Positions 33,641 to 39,780 of a stretch of 64,000 nucleotides of DNA are shown here, one piece after another. Within the stretch, counting starts at the first letter, position 1. Every line of letters begins with the position of its first letter. The DNA comes from DATMER01 sp034667225 (lineage in GTDB: Bacteria > Acidobacteriota > Thermoanaerobaculia > Multivoradales > UBA5704): positions 8,175 through 72,174 of the forward strand of contig JAXDKG010000012.1 of NCBI GenBank assembly GCA_034667225.1, written 5' to 3'. A model generated the notes under the pieces. That model was not told the origin of the DNA. It saw only the letters and a program-made list of their open reading frames with translations, and searched no databases. Position numbers and translations under genes: made by a program.

Positions 33641-33649
33641 GACAGTGCC
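33632..33649. repeat. Right inverted repeat of element 1
   Basis: An 18-bp sequence, the exact complement of 29906-29923, containing the transposase stop codon. Confidence 0.92.
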
Positions 33650-33777
33650 CCCTTGGGAGCGGCTCTCAAGTCCTTCGGAATGGCTCCGGAGTAGTTCGGT
33701 GCGGCTCTGAAGTCCCTCGGAACGACGCTGAAGGGCTTGGAAGCGATTCTGAACTCCTTCGGAATGACTCCGAAGCA
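33650..33777. repeat. 21-nt tandem array B, middle segment
   Basis: Six units of 21 nt lie between the two elements, framed by the right duplication of element 1 (33650-33657) and the left duplication of element 2 (33770-33777, ccgaagca). Units alternate endings (aatg/gtgcg/aacg/agcg). The segment starts and stops in mid-unit; with the other segments, and one copy of each duplication removed, the 21-nt phase is continuous. Confidence 0.92.
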
Positions 33778-33792
33778 GGTAGTGGGTCAGTT

Positions 33793-34638
33793 TCAATCCT
33801 TTGAATCCGGGAGCAGCCGGACCATGTCCTCGGTGGACCAGCGGCGGGCATCGACGCCTGCCGCCTGAGCCGGCGTCCGACCCTTCAGGCTCATGTGCTG
33901 GCGGCAGAAGTTGTAATGAAAGAAGTGGATCGCGACGTGTGCCGTATGGTTCTCCACCTTCTTTGAGAATGCGTTGGTCAAGCGGGTGAAGCGGCGGATG
34001 CTCATCCGCATGGTGAGGTTCTGGCGCTCTACGTAGGACGTGCTGACGTGCTTCCGGTCGGGATTGCCGGTAACGACCCGCTTCTCGGCTCCCGTGCAGA
34101 CTGCGGGGCTGTAGCGCGTCTCTGGGCCGTTCGGCGCAGCGGCGTAAATCTTGTGGAGCTGCGCGAAATCCACGTCACCGCCGAAAGCTTCCTCTACCGC
34201 TGAGACGTAAGCCTTCAGGCCGTCCGTGGTGACCTGGACCCGGTTGACCAGCCGGCCCGCGAGATCCTGCATCAGCTCGGTAGCGCACCCCACGTCCCGC
34301 GAGCCCACGAGCCAGGAGGGGACCAGCTTGGTATCCGCGTCGATGGCGCAGAACGTCCACACGTCGCCGTAGCCAAAAACGCCCTTCTTGGCTTCAGGGA
34401 CGTTCTTCGCCTTGCTGTAGCAGAAGGCCCAGATTTCGTCTACCTGGAGCCGCTTGCAGGGCAGGTTCAGGAGATGTTCGTCCACGTAGCTCTGGCAGGC
34501 ATCGCCCAGCTCCACCAGGAGCTTGACCACCGTGTTCTTTGCCACTCCGGTCATACGCACCGTGGCGCGGATCGAGTTTCCCTCAACCAGGGCAGAGACG
34601 ACGGCGGCGCGCTTCGCGGTGCTGAGTACGTTTGCCAT
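33793..34638 (-). CDS. IS1-family DDE transposase (element 2)
   Basis: A 281-residue transposase related to transposase 1. It has the N-terminal helix-turn-helix (AAVVSALVEGNSIRATVRMTGVAKNTVVKL) and DDE residues in LQVDEIWAF, TTDGLKAYV and STSYVERQNLTMRMSIRR. The stop codon lies in the left inverted repeat. The start is fixed by a promoter ending 7 nt upstream; longer in-frame starts overlap its -10 element. The frame is intact. Confidence 0.92.
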   Translation of the reverse strand: MANVLSTAKRAAVVSALVEGNSIRATVRMTGVAKNTVVKLLVELGDACQSYVDEHLLNLPCKRLQVDEIWAFCYSKAKNVPEAKKGVFGYGDVWTFCAIDADTKLVPSWLVGSRDVGCATELMQDLAGRLVNRVQVTTDGLKAYVSAVEEAFGGDVDFAQLHKIYAAAPNGPETRYSPAVCTGAEKRVVTGNPDRKHVSTSYVERQNLTMRMSIRRFTRLTNAFSKKVENHTAHVAIHFFHYNFCRQHMSLKGRTPAQAAGVDARRWSTEDMVRLLPDSKD

Positions 34639-34645
34639 ACTGACC

Positions 34646-34674
34646 ATTATGCTTAGGCGAAAAGGTAAAGTCAA
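34646..34674 (-). promoter_or_regulatory. Promoter of transposase 2 (leaderless)
   Basis: On the minus strand: TTGACT (34669-34674), 17-nt spacer, CATAAT (34646-34651), 7 nt, ATG at 34638. This matches element 1 base for base in both hexamers and spacing, while the spacer sequence has diverged, which argues for selection. Confidence 0.75.
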
Positions 34675-34752
34675 GCATTTTTCCCTCTAGCGGAATAGCT
34701 TCGCAGGGGTCAATTTGACCCGAACGAATCGTATGCATAGAATGGAAAAGGA

Positions 34753-34866
34753 CGGAGCGGGGACGACCCCCGGGGGATTGGACCCCGGAAGCCGTCTCTA
34801 GCCGCACCAGTCCGACTGGCCGCGCTACCTGCCCCCCGCCAAGGTAAGACAGGTAGCCGGCCGTTC
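34753..34866. other. Structured-looking intergenic stretch in element 2
   Basis: No gene is seen in 34675-34959. Within it several short stems sit close together: GACCCCCGGGGG and ACCCCGG inverted runs, CCAGT-CCG-ACTGG (34807-34819), and GCTACCTG/CAGGTAGC (34824-34831/34850-34857). They could be tandem terminators after the 142-residue gene or a small structured RNA. No known RNA family was recognised. Confidence 0.3.
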
Positions 34867-34959
34867 ACCCCCTCCGCTTAGAGCCCCCACCAGCGCCGGA
34901 CACCCGACGAGGGCTTGACCTCCTCCTGCGTTGTGGCATCACAGTCACCTCCTCCCTTA

Positions 34960-35388
34960 TCAATCCTGAGTTCCGGGGACCTTCTCCCAGACAGTCTGCA
35001 TACCGGGGGACGCGGACACCTGCCGGATCACTCCCTTGCCGTGGTACTTGGCCATGATCGAGGAGACAGAGCCGATCTGATCCTTCTTGAAGACTCCCGG
35101 GTATCTCTCGTTCATCAGCGCAAAGACTTTGGCGTTAGTGAACTGCCCTGTCTGGGCTTCGAGGGCTCCTCGGAGAGCACTTGCGAGCGTGACCTCCCCG
35201 CTCGGGGTGGTCGCTGTACCCGCGAGCGGCAGCGCGTTGTTGAGCACGGAGAGAGGGAGCTTCAGCATGCTCCGGGCACCAGCGATGGACGTTTCGATGT
35301 CCGCGAGTTCCTCACGCTTCGCCTGAGCCTCCCGCTCCAGACTCTCGACCATCCGCTCCAATGTTGCCTTCCACTCTGCGGCATCCAT
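34960..35388 (-). CDS. Coiled-coil plus winged-helix-like protein of unknown function
   Basis: A 142-residue protein. Residues ~1-45 form a strong coiled coil (LERMVESLEREAQAKREELADIETSI). The C-terminal half (LASALRGALEAQTGQFTNAKVFALMNERYPGVFKKDQIGSVSSIMAKYHGKGVIRQV) reads as a winged-helix DNA-binding domain. The ATG at 35388 is preferred to the one at 35403 because it alone has a ribosome site (ggaggtgcttgtg). Two nested inverted repeats lie in its promoter. It is present only in element 2 and sits between the cargo and the transposase, so it may regulate either. Confidence 0.65.
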   Translation of the reverse strand: MDAAEWKATLERMVESLEREAQAKREELADIETSIAGARSMLKLPLSVLNNALPLAGTATTPSGEVTLASALRGALEAQTGQFTNAKVFALMNERYPGVFKKDQIGSVSSIMAKYHGKGVIRQVSASPGMQTVWEKVPGTQD

Positions 35389-35425
35389 CACAAGCACCTC
35401 CATTGCTGGAGTATAAACTGGAGAA

Positions 35426-35458
35426 GACGCGGTTGACTACCCCCCTACCGCGTCAACC
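35426..35458. promoter_or_regulatory. Nested inverted repeats upstream of the 142-residue gene
   Basis: GACGCGGT/ACCGCGTC (35426-35433/35447-35454) and GGTTGAC/GTCAACC (35431-35437/35452-35458) overlap. A -10-like TATACT lies at 35410-35415 on the minus strand. The arrangement looks like an operator overlapping a promoter, perhaps bound by the winged-helix protein itself. Confidence 0.5.
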
Positions 35459-35498
35459 CCGTCACATCGCAACCTTCGCTACCTTTGCGCCCCGTCGA

Positions 35499-35552
35499 AC
35501 CTTGCGAACCTTGCAGACCTTGCAGACCTCGTAGACCTTGCACCCCTTGCGC
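35499..35552 (+). repeat. Six tandem 9-nt repeats (accttgcag type)
   Basis: Six units, accttgcga, accttgcag, accttgcag, acctcgtag, accttgcac, cccttgcgc, run head to tail and end within the -35 region of gene D2. Their pitch is just under one helical turn. Such short direct repeats can be iteron-like or regulator-binding sites. Confidence 0.7.
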
Positions 35553-35580
35553 CCTGACTGACCCCGCCTATAATGGGGGC

Positions 35581-35871
35581 ATGCATAGACGCCCAAGCAA
35601 ACCAGAGCACCCGGAGAACCCACCCAAGAGGCCGCGAGATCCAAATCAGATCGCTTTCCAGGTCGTAGGCGAGTTGACCGGGACGCTCGCGCCGCTCCCG
35701 CCGCCGGACGATGCAGGCCTGCCCAAAAACCCCGCCGCTGTAGCCCTGGGAAAGCTTGGAGGATCGAAGGGGGGCAAGGCCCGCGCCGCAAACCTGACGC
35801 CCGAGCAACGCCGCGAGATCGCCCAGAAGGCGGCGCGCAAGCGGTGGGGGAAGGAAAAGACGGAGAAGTAG
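35581..35871 (+). CDS. Small basic gene D2 of element 2
   Basis: A 96-residue protein related to D1. It has a Pro-rich N-terminus, RDPNQIAFQVVGELTG, then the conserved tail VALGKLGGSKGGKARAANLTPEQRREIAQKAARKRWGK. A promoter TTGCGC-N16-TATAAT ends 6 nt before the ATG, so the mRNA is probably leaderless. It is transcribed against the cargo genes of element 2, unlike D1, which points to an inversion of this segment between the elements. Function unknown; nucleic-acid binding is suggested only by its basic charge. Confidence 0.68.
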   Translation: MHRRPSKPEHPENPPKRPRDPNQIAFQVVGELTGTLAPLPPPDDAGLPKNPAAVALGKLGGSKGGKARAANLTPEQRREIAQKAARKRWGKEKTEK

Positions 35872-35896
35872 GGCCGGCCCCTCTCGGAGCCGGCCC
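35871..35896. terminator. Bidirectional hairpin between D2 and C2
   Basis: GGGCCGGC (35871-35878) and GCCGGCCC (35889-35896) form an 8-bp stem with a 10-nt loop between two convergent genes. No T tract follows in either direction. Confidence 0.5.
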
Positions 35897-35904
35897 GGTA
35901 GCGG

Positions 35905-36345
35905 TTACGCCTGTTCGCTGACGTGTCGCTCGACCATGCCCGCCCCGGCGTTCTCATCTCGGGCGAAGATGGGCGCCAGCTCGGAAGCCAACGCCTTGCA
36001 CTGGAGGATGGTCCGGAGGGTTGCGATAACCCGCCGGGCCGGAATGTGTACGAGGGTGAAGCGCTGGCAGGTCCCCGGCCCTTCAGCCGTACCCCTGAAC
36101 GCTCCGAACGGGTGGGACACCATGCCACGTACCGGGACCGCGTGGCCGTCCAGGGCGACGCGGAAGCTTCCCCTGTGCCATGCAAGGGGGATAGGCCGCC
36201 CGGCCCTGGTACGGGCTTCCAGGTAGGCGTCCAGGGCGCGGCCCGCCCAACTCCCGACACTCGCGAAGCCTTCCCCCTCTGCCGCCTGCTTCCAGCGGAT
36301 GGACTGCGGCATCGTGGCGCGGACGGTGAACGCGGCAACCTTCAC
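35905..36345 (-). CDS. Cargo gene C2 of element 2, conserved unknown protein
   Basis: A 146-residue homologue of C1 starting at GTG in a GTGA overlap with B2. It shares SIRWKQAAEGEGFASVGSWA, ALDAYLEARTRAGRPIPLAWHRG, MVSHPFGAFRGTAEGP, FTLVHIPARRVIATLR and ELAPIFARDE with its partner. Conservation extends over the whole length, which indicates purifying selection on the protein rather than carry-over of noncoding DNA. Confidence 0.7.
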   Translation of the reverse strand: MKVAAFTVRATMPQSIRWKQAAEGEGFASVGSWAGRALDAYLEARTRAGRPIPLAWHRGSFRVALDGHAVPVRGMVSHPFGAFRGTAEGPGTCQRFTLVHIPARRVIATLRTILQCKALASELAPIFARDENAGAGMVERHVSEQA

Positions 36346-36731
36346 CGCTTCTCCCCCGTGATGTCCTCGTGAAGCTCCCTCTCTGCCCACCGGGCGAAGC
36401 GGTCAAAGGCGTGCTCCCGCTCCCTACGCTGGCGGGATTCAAGCTCCGGGTACGGGTCGAGCTTCGAGCCCGGCACCGTGTCAACCGCGGCCTGGATGTC
36501 CCGTTTCCCCTTGCGGTAGATCTTCCGGAGGTGCGTCAAGCTACGGTGACGGGTGAGGACGTAGCTTGCGCAGAACATGAGGAACTCAGGCACGTCCGAC
36601 CCGTTACGGATGACCCGGGCCGCGTTGCGGAACATGTGCTGAAAGAAGGTGTCGTAGACCACGACCCGGTACGCTTCGGGCTTGTCTTGGCCTACGGGGG
36701 GATGCCGCCGGTTCCTGCGTTCCCACCCCAT
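36342..36731 (-). CDS. Cargo gene B2 of element 2, conserved unknown protein
   Basis: A 129-residue homologue of B1, nearly identical in its central part (VRNAA..VIRNGSDVPEFL, then CASYVLTRHRSLTHLR) and in its end (FDRFARWAERELHEDITGEK). The linker between these two blocks differs in sequence and length. It lies 3 nt after A2 and overlaps C2 by 4 nt, the same layout as in element 1. No family was recognised. Confidence 0.7.
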   Translation of the reverse strand: MGWERRNRRHPPVGQDKPEAYRVVVYDTFFQHMFRNAARVIRNGSDVPEFLMFCASYVLTRHRSLTHLRKIYRKGKRDIQAAVDTVPGSKLDPYPELESRQRREREHAFDRFARWAERELHEDITGEKR

Positions 36732-36734
36732 GGC

Positions 36735-37049
36735 CTAGACCTCGTGGAACATGATCCCCTCGGGCTGCAAGGGGTCGGACTGGATACGGACGACTTGCCA
36801 CGTCCGGGAGAGGGGAAGGTGGTCCTCGTCCTCCGCGTCCAGGTCGCGCCACACGGCGAACCATCGGCCCCAGACGTGGAAGACAACCAACCCGCCGTCG
36901 TCCGGGGCGAAGTCCGGGGGGATCTCATCCGGTAGCGGGTGCTTGGGAAAGGCGACGCGGACCACGGCGTCATAGAGCTCGCGGCGGAGCGCTTCGGTAA
37001 CGGGTGCGTCGTCCAGGTCGGGCGGGATAGACTGCGGGCGGTCACGCAT
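36735..37049 (-). CDS. Cargo gene A2 of element 2, unknown function
   Basis: A 104-residue protein with no visible similarity to A1 beyond the first few residues, although the two occupy the same place and share a nearly identical upstream leader (agcacaggag ... tcccatg). It has a segment LVVFHVWGRWFAVWRDLDAEDEDHLPLSRTWQVVRI that looks strand-rich. It is the first gene of the A2-B2-C2 operon. Replacement of the A gene behind a constant leader looks like cassette exchange. Confidence 0.6.
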   Translation of the reverse strand: MRDRPQSIPPDLDDAPVTEALRRELYDAVVRVAFPKHPLPDEIPPDFAPDDGGLVVFHVWGRWFAVWRDLDAEDEDHLPLSRTWQVVRIQSDPLQPEGIMFHEV

Positions 37050-37202
37050 GGGAGTAGGTCTCCTGTGCTTGGCTAGGTCCGGCGGGGTGTCCTACCACTC
37101 CGTCGGGCCGCTTCCATGGGCATCGAGAGGGGCGTTCCCTCTCTTCTGAGAGGGGACGCTACCTCAACCTGACGCGCCCGTAAAGCCTTTATTTCCCTGT
37201 AC

Positions 37203-37221
37203 TTGAAACTGACCCACTACC
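37203..37221. repeat. Right inverted repeat of element 2
   Basis: A 19-bp sequence, the exact complement of 33778-33796. It is followed directly by the duplicated target ccgaagca (37222-37229). Confidence 0.92.
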
Positions 37222-37479
37222 CCGAAGCACTTTGGAGCGACTCTCAAGTCCTTCGGAATGGCTCCGGAGTAGTTCGATGCGGCTCTGAAGTTCTTCGGAA
37301 TGACCCTGAAGTGCTTGGGAGCGGCCCTGAAGTCCTTTGAAATGGCTCCGGAGTACTTCGGAGCGCCTCTGAAGCTCTTCGGAATGCCTCTGAGGCGCTT
37401 GGGAGCGGCTCCGAAGTCCTTCAGAATGGCTCCGGAGTAGTTCGGAGCGGCTCTGAAGTTCTTCGGAATGACTCTGAGC
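37222..37479. repeat. 21-nt tandem array B, right segment
   Basis: About twelve units of 21 nt after element 2. Here the higher-order pattern is clearest: units ending aatg (gctctgaag + ttcttcgg + aatg) alternate with units ending agcg (gctccggag + tacttcgg + agcg), giving a 42-nt super-period. The array stops at actctgagcgg. Confidence 0.92.
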
Positions 37480-37938
37480 GGCGCCGGCCGTCAGACGGAG
37501 CCAGTGTGCCGGAGGGGCCGGGTGGTGGCTTCCTCTCCCTCTCCCTCAAAAGCGGGGGAGGATGTCGAGGAGGAGGCTCCGGCGACCTCGTTCGTGAGCT
37601 ACGGGGTGTGAAGACGACGATGATCTGCACCCACGTGCTGAAGCGTGACGGCCGAGGAGTGCACTCCCTCGACCTAAAGCAACCGCGCCCGCCACCGAAA
37701 CCGCAGCATGCCCCCCTTTGGGCCTGCCATCGGCGCCGAAACCCAAGGGTTACGCTTGCCGACTCCACCACAACCCGATCGCAGAACCAGAACCTCCGCC
37801 CGGAAAGTCTTACCGCATCGATCAGTACGGCGCAGCACTTGCCCCACCCGCCACCCCTTCTGCCGTTTTAGGGAGGTCTACATTTTAGGCGGCGCCTGTC
37901 TCGCAGCTCGAGGCCGAGGATGCGGCCCGGGGCAGCTG
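37480..37938. other. Intergenic region with no recognised gene
   Basis: Downstream of array B and of the convergent end of the 613-residue protein gene. Purine- and pyrimidine-rich runs (ctctccctctccct; gggggaggatg) are present. Short open frames do not look coding. Confidence 0.5.
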
Positions 37939-39780
37939 CTACCGCCCTGCCTCTCCTTCCTCGCCTTCAACATTCGTCTCGATCGACAGGTGCTGGAAGC
38001 TGACGGCCTGCTTGCCACGCGCGACGAGGGCGAGCTGGCGAAGGTTTTTAAAGTCGAAATCTTTTCGCTCATACACCACGACCTTTCCGACCGAATAAGT
38101 TAACCCCCGAGAGTGAAGAACCAAGGACTGTACCGCATCGTTTTCGGTTGGCCGGAAGCGGGTAATAGGTAGCCGCTTGGGTTCGGAACCCTCTCCGGCC
38201 CAGACGCCAGCCTCTCCGCTCCGCGTAACGTAAAAGAACAAGAACCGGTGGGAGTCCTTACCGGAGCCAATAAGTGCGAGCCCGTATTCCCCCGTCTCCT
38301 TTCCGGCCCTCCAGGTGCTTTCCAGGCGGAGCTCAACAGAATCTCCACGGAGCGCGAATTGTTTGGGAGATGCCCAGGCCTGGAAGTCTTCACTGTCGAC
38401 AAAAACATGATACCCGCCGTCGCCGACCCAGGCAGTGGCTTTGTTGTTGCTCTCAACAGGCCACCCTCGCGCGTTACTATCAAAATCTTCAACCACACTA
38501 CTGGAGTCAGTCACACCCCCGGAGCCAGGCTCTTGTAGAAGCTGAACCTTCCACCAGCAGAGCTTTGGCCCCGTCTTTCCGTTGGCAGCTAGGCCTTTGT
38601 ACTTCTTTTCAAGAACGATAAATGCTTCATTGCTGAGTTCCTTCCTGGCCAGCTCTAAGGCTGGAAAATCACGCCCCCAATAATTTCTTTGAAGCTTGAG
38701 CACGTCTCGGCCATCTATTCGGAGGCCATGTCGGTACTCCGCGACCTCCGGAGCAGCAGGCTCCGGTACTACGGATCCATCATCCAGCAATTTACCTCCG
38801 TACAACCATAACGGTGATCCTTTGGGGATGAGCGGCTGCTGTCGACTCGAATAAATCATAAATTTTAAAGCGGTTGGCCAAACCTTACCGGCAGAGTCAA
38901 TAGGATTACGATGATCTTTCATCCACAGAGAACCCAGCGTAAAGCCTAGTGCCAGGAGAAGAGGCGCAAGGACGGCCTCTCCAATGCTGGGCCAGGAAAA
39001 AAGACGTGTGCCAATAGGCTGAGCGGAAGATTTCCGCAAAAGGTGGGGGCGAAGGTCCGGCTTCATTTCTGCAGGGGTGTCATCGGACTGGCATCCCTTT
39101 TCTCCAGCGAAATCGGTCCTCTGGTTGATTGGCCTGGATGTGCCCTCGGGCAGGAAATCCTCTGAGCGGCTCTCCATACTGCTTCCATCTTGTCCAACCG
39201 GAGCCGATAGGCTGGATACTGCTGCTGCGATTGACGGCCCGCGAATCGACTCGTTCTCCGGTTTAAAGGAGATGAAAGGAGTAAATTCCTCATCGGACTC
39301 ACTAAGGATCTCCGACTCCGGAAGCAGACGAAGAGCCAGAGGATCCAGGATCTCCGAGTCACGATGAACGGTGCTAAGGGGATGCCCTAACTGCCAGTCG
39401 GGGATGTCGATCTCGTAACATCGGCCTCTGATGGCTTCGAGAGCCGATTTCTTGAGATCTCCGATGAGAATCCCTTTAGCCACAGCAAGAGGGTTGACCA
39501 ACTGAGCAGGCAGAAAAAAGGCCATAAAGCTCACGGTGTTACGGAGCAGCTCTCGGGACACATAAGCCCAGATCAATACCACAGCCTCCTCGGAGGGGAG
39601 ACCAAAAGCTGCAAGAAAGGACACGAAGGGAAAGTCAGCGCCAGGATTTCGAGGAATGTAGCCAGAGTTCTCCTGAATACGCTCGCGAAAAGTATCGATG
39701 GCTTGCCGCGCTAACTGAGAAAATGAAGGCGAGGCGCCAACCTCGCCGTTCAAATTGTCGTACTTTATGCGGATGATCAT
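37939..39780 (-). CDS. Single-pass membrane protein with C-terminal lectin-like domain, partner of GTPase
   Basis: A 613-residue protein, not assignable to a named family. The N-terminal ~120 residues are helical and hydrophobic in places (FVSFLAAFGLPSEEAVVLIWAYVSRELLRNTVSF). A long polar linker follows, then one membrane helix near residue 265 (IGEAVLAPLLLALGFTLGSLW). The C-terminal ~190 residues look like a concanavalin A-like beta-sandwich (VVEDFDSNARGW, DSVELRLESTWRAG, YGLALIG, HRFLFFYVTRSGEAGVW, NLRQLALVARGKQAVSF), as in laminin-G or glycosidase-associated domains. Its ATG overlaps the GTPase stop (ATGA). The region is visibly less GC-rich than the rest, pointing to transfer. Confidence 0.7.
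   Translation of the reverse strand: MIIRIKYDNLNGEVGASPSFSQLARQAIDTFRERIQENSGYIPRNPGADFPFVSFLAAFGLPSEEAVVLIWAYVSRELLRNTVSFMAFFLPAQLVNPLAVAKGILIGDLKKSALEAIRGRCYEIDIPDWQLGHPLSTVHRDSEILDPLALRLLPESEILSESDEEFTPFISFKPENESIRGPSIAAAVSSLSAPVGQDGSSMESRSEDFLPEGTSRPINQRTDFAGEKGCQSDDTPAEMKPDLRPHLLRKSSAQPIGTRLFSWPSIGEAVLAPLLLALGFTLGSLWMKDHRNPIDSAGKVWPTALKFMIYSSRQQPLIPKGSPLWLYGGKLLDDGSVVPEPAAPEVAEYRHGLRIDGRDVLKLQRNYWGRDFPALELARKELSNEAFIVLEKKYKGLAANGKTGPKLCWWKVQLLQEPGSGGVTDSSSVVEDFDSNARGWPVESNNKATAWVGDGGYHVFVDSEDFQAWASPKQFALRGDSVELRLESTWRAGKETGEYGLALIGSGKDSHRFLFFYVTRSGEAGVWAGEGSEPKRLPITRFRPTENDAVQSLVLHSRGLTYSVGKVVVYERKDFDFKNLRQLALVARGKQAVSFQHLSIETNVEGEEGEAGR

Larger units (their letters stand above)
29906..33649 (+). 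mobile_element. IS1-family compound element 1 with cargo genes (3744 bp)
   Basis: The element is bounded by perfect 18-bp inverted repeats (GGCACTGTCCTAGTTTGA at 29906-29923 and its complement at 33632-33649) and flanked by the 8-bp duplication cccttggg. Inside, left to right, are a hairpin leader, cargo genes A1-B1-C1, the small gene D1, a HicBA-like pair on the opposite strand, and the transposase, whose stop codon lies in the right inverted repeat. It is inserted in array B; 17 nt of a unit lie left and 4 nt right of the duplicated site, together one 21-nt unit. Being bounded by a single pair of ends, it moves as one unit and is not two IS copies around cargo. Confidence 0.92.
33778..37221 (-). 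mobile_element. IS1-family compound element 2 with cargo genes (3444 bp)
   Basis: The element has perfect 19-bp inverted repeats (GGTAGTGGGTCAGTTTCAA at 33778-33796 and its complement at 37203-37221) and an 8-bp duplication ccgaagca (33770-33777 and 37222-37229). It is inserted in array B in the opposite orientation to element 1. From its cargo end (right) it carries a hairpin leader, A2-B2-C2, the small gene D2 (reversed), a 142-residue protein gene and the transposase. The two elements differ in end sequence, so element 2 is a relative, not a copy, of element 1. Confidence 0.92.

Noticed and set aside
29906..37221. One composite transposon bounded by two IS1 copies
   Set aside because: Each transposase lies in its own element with its own inverted repeats and target duplication; end sequences differ and array units separate the two.
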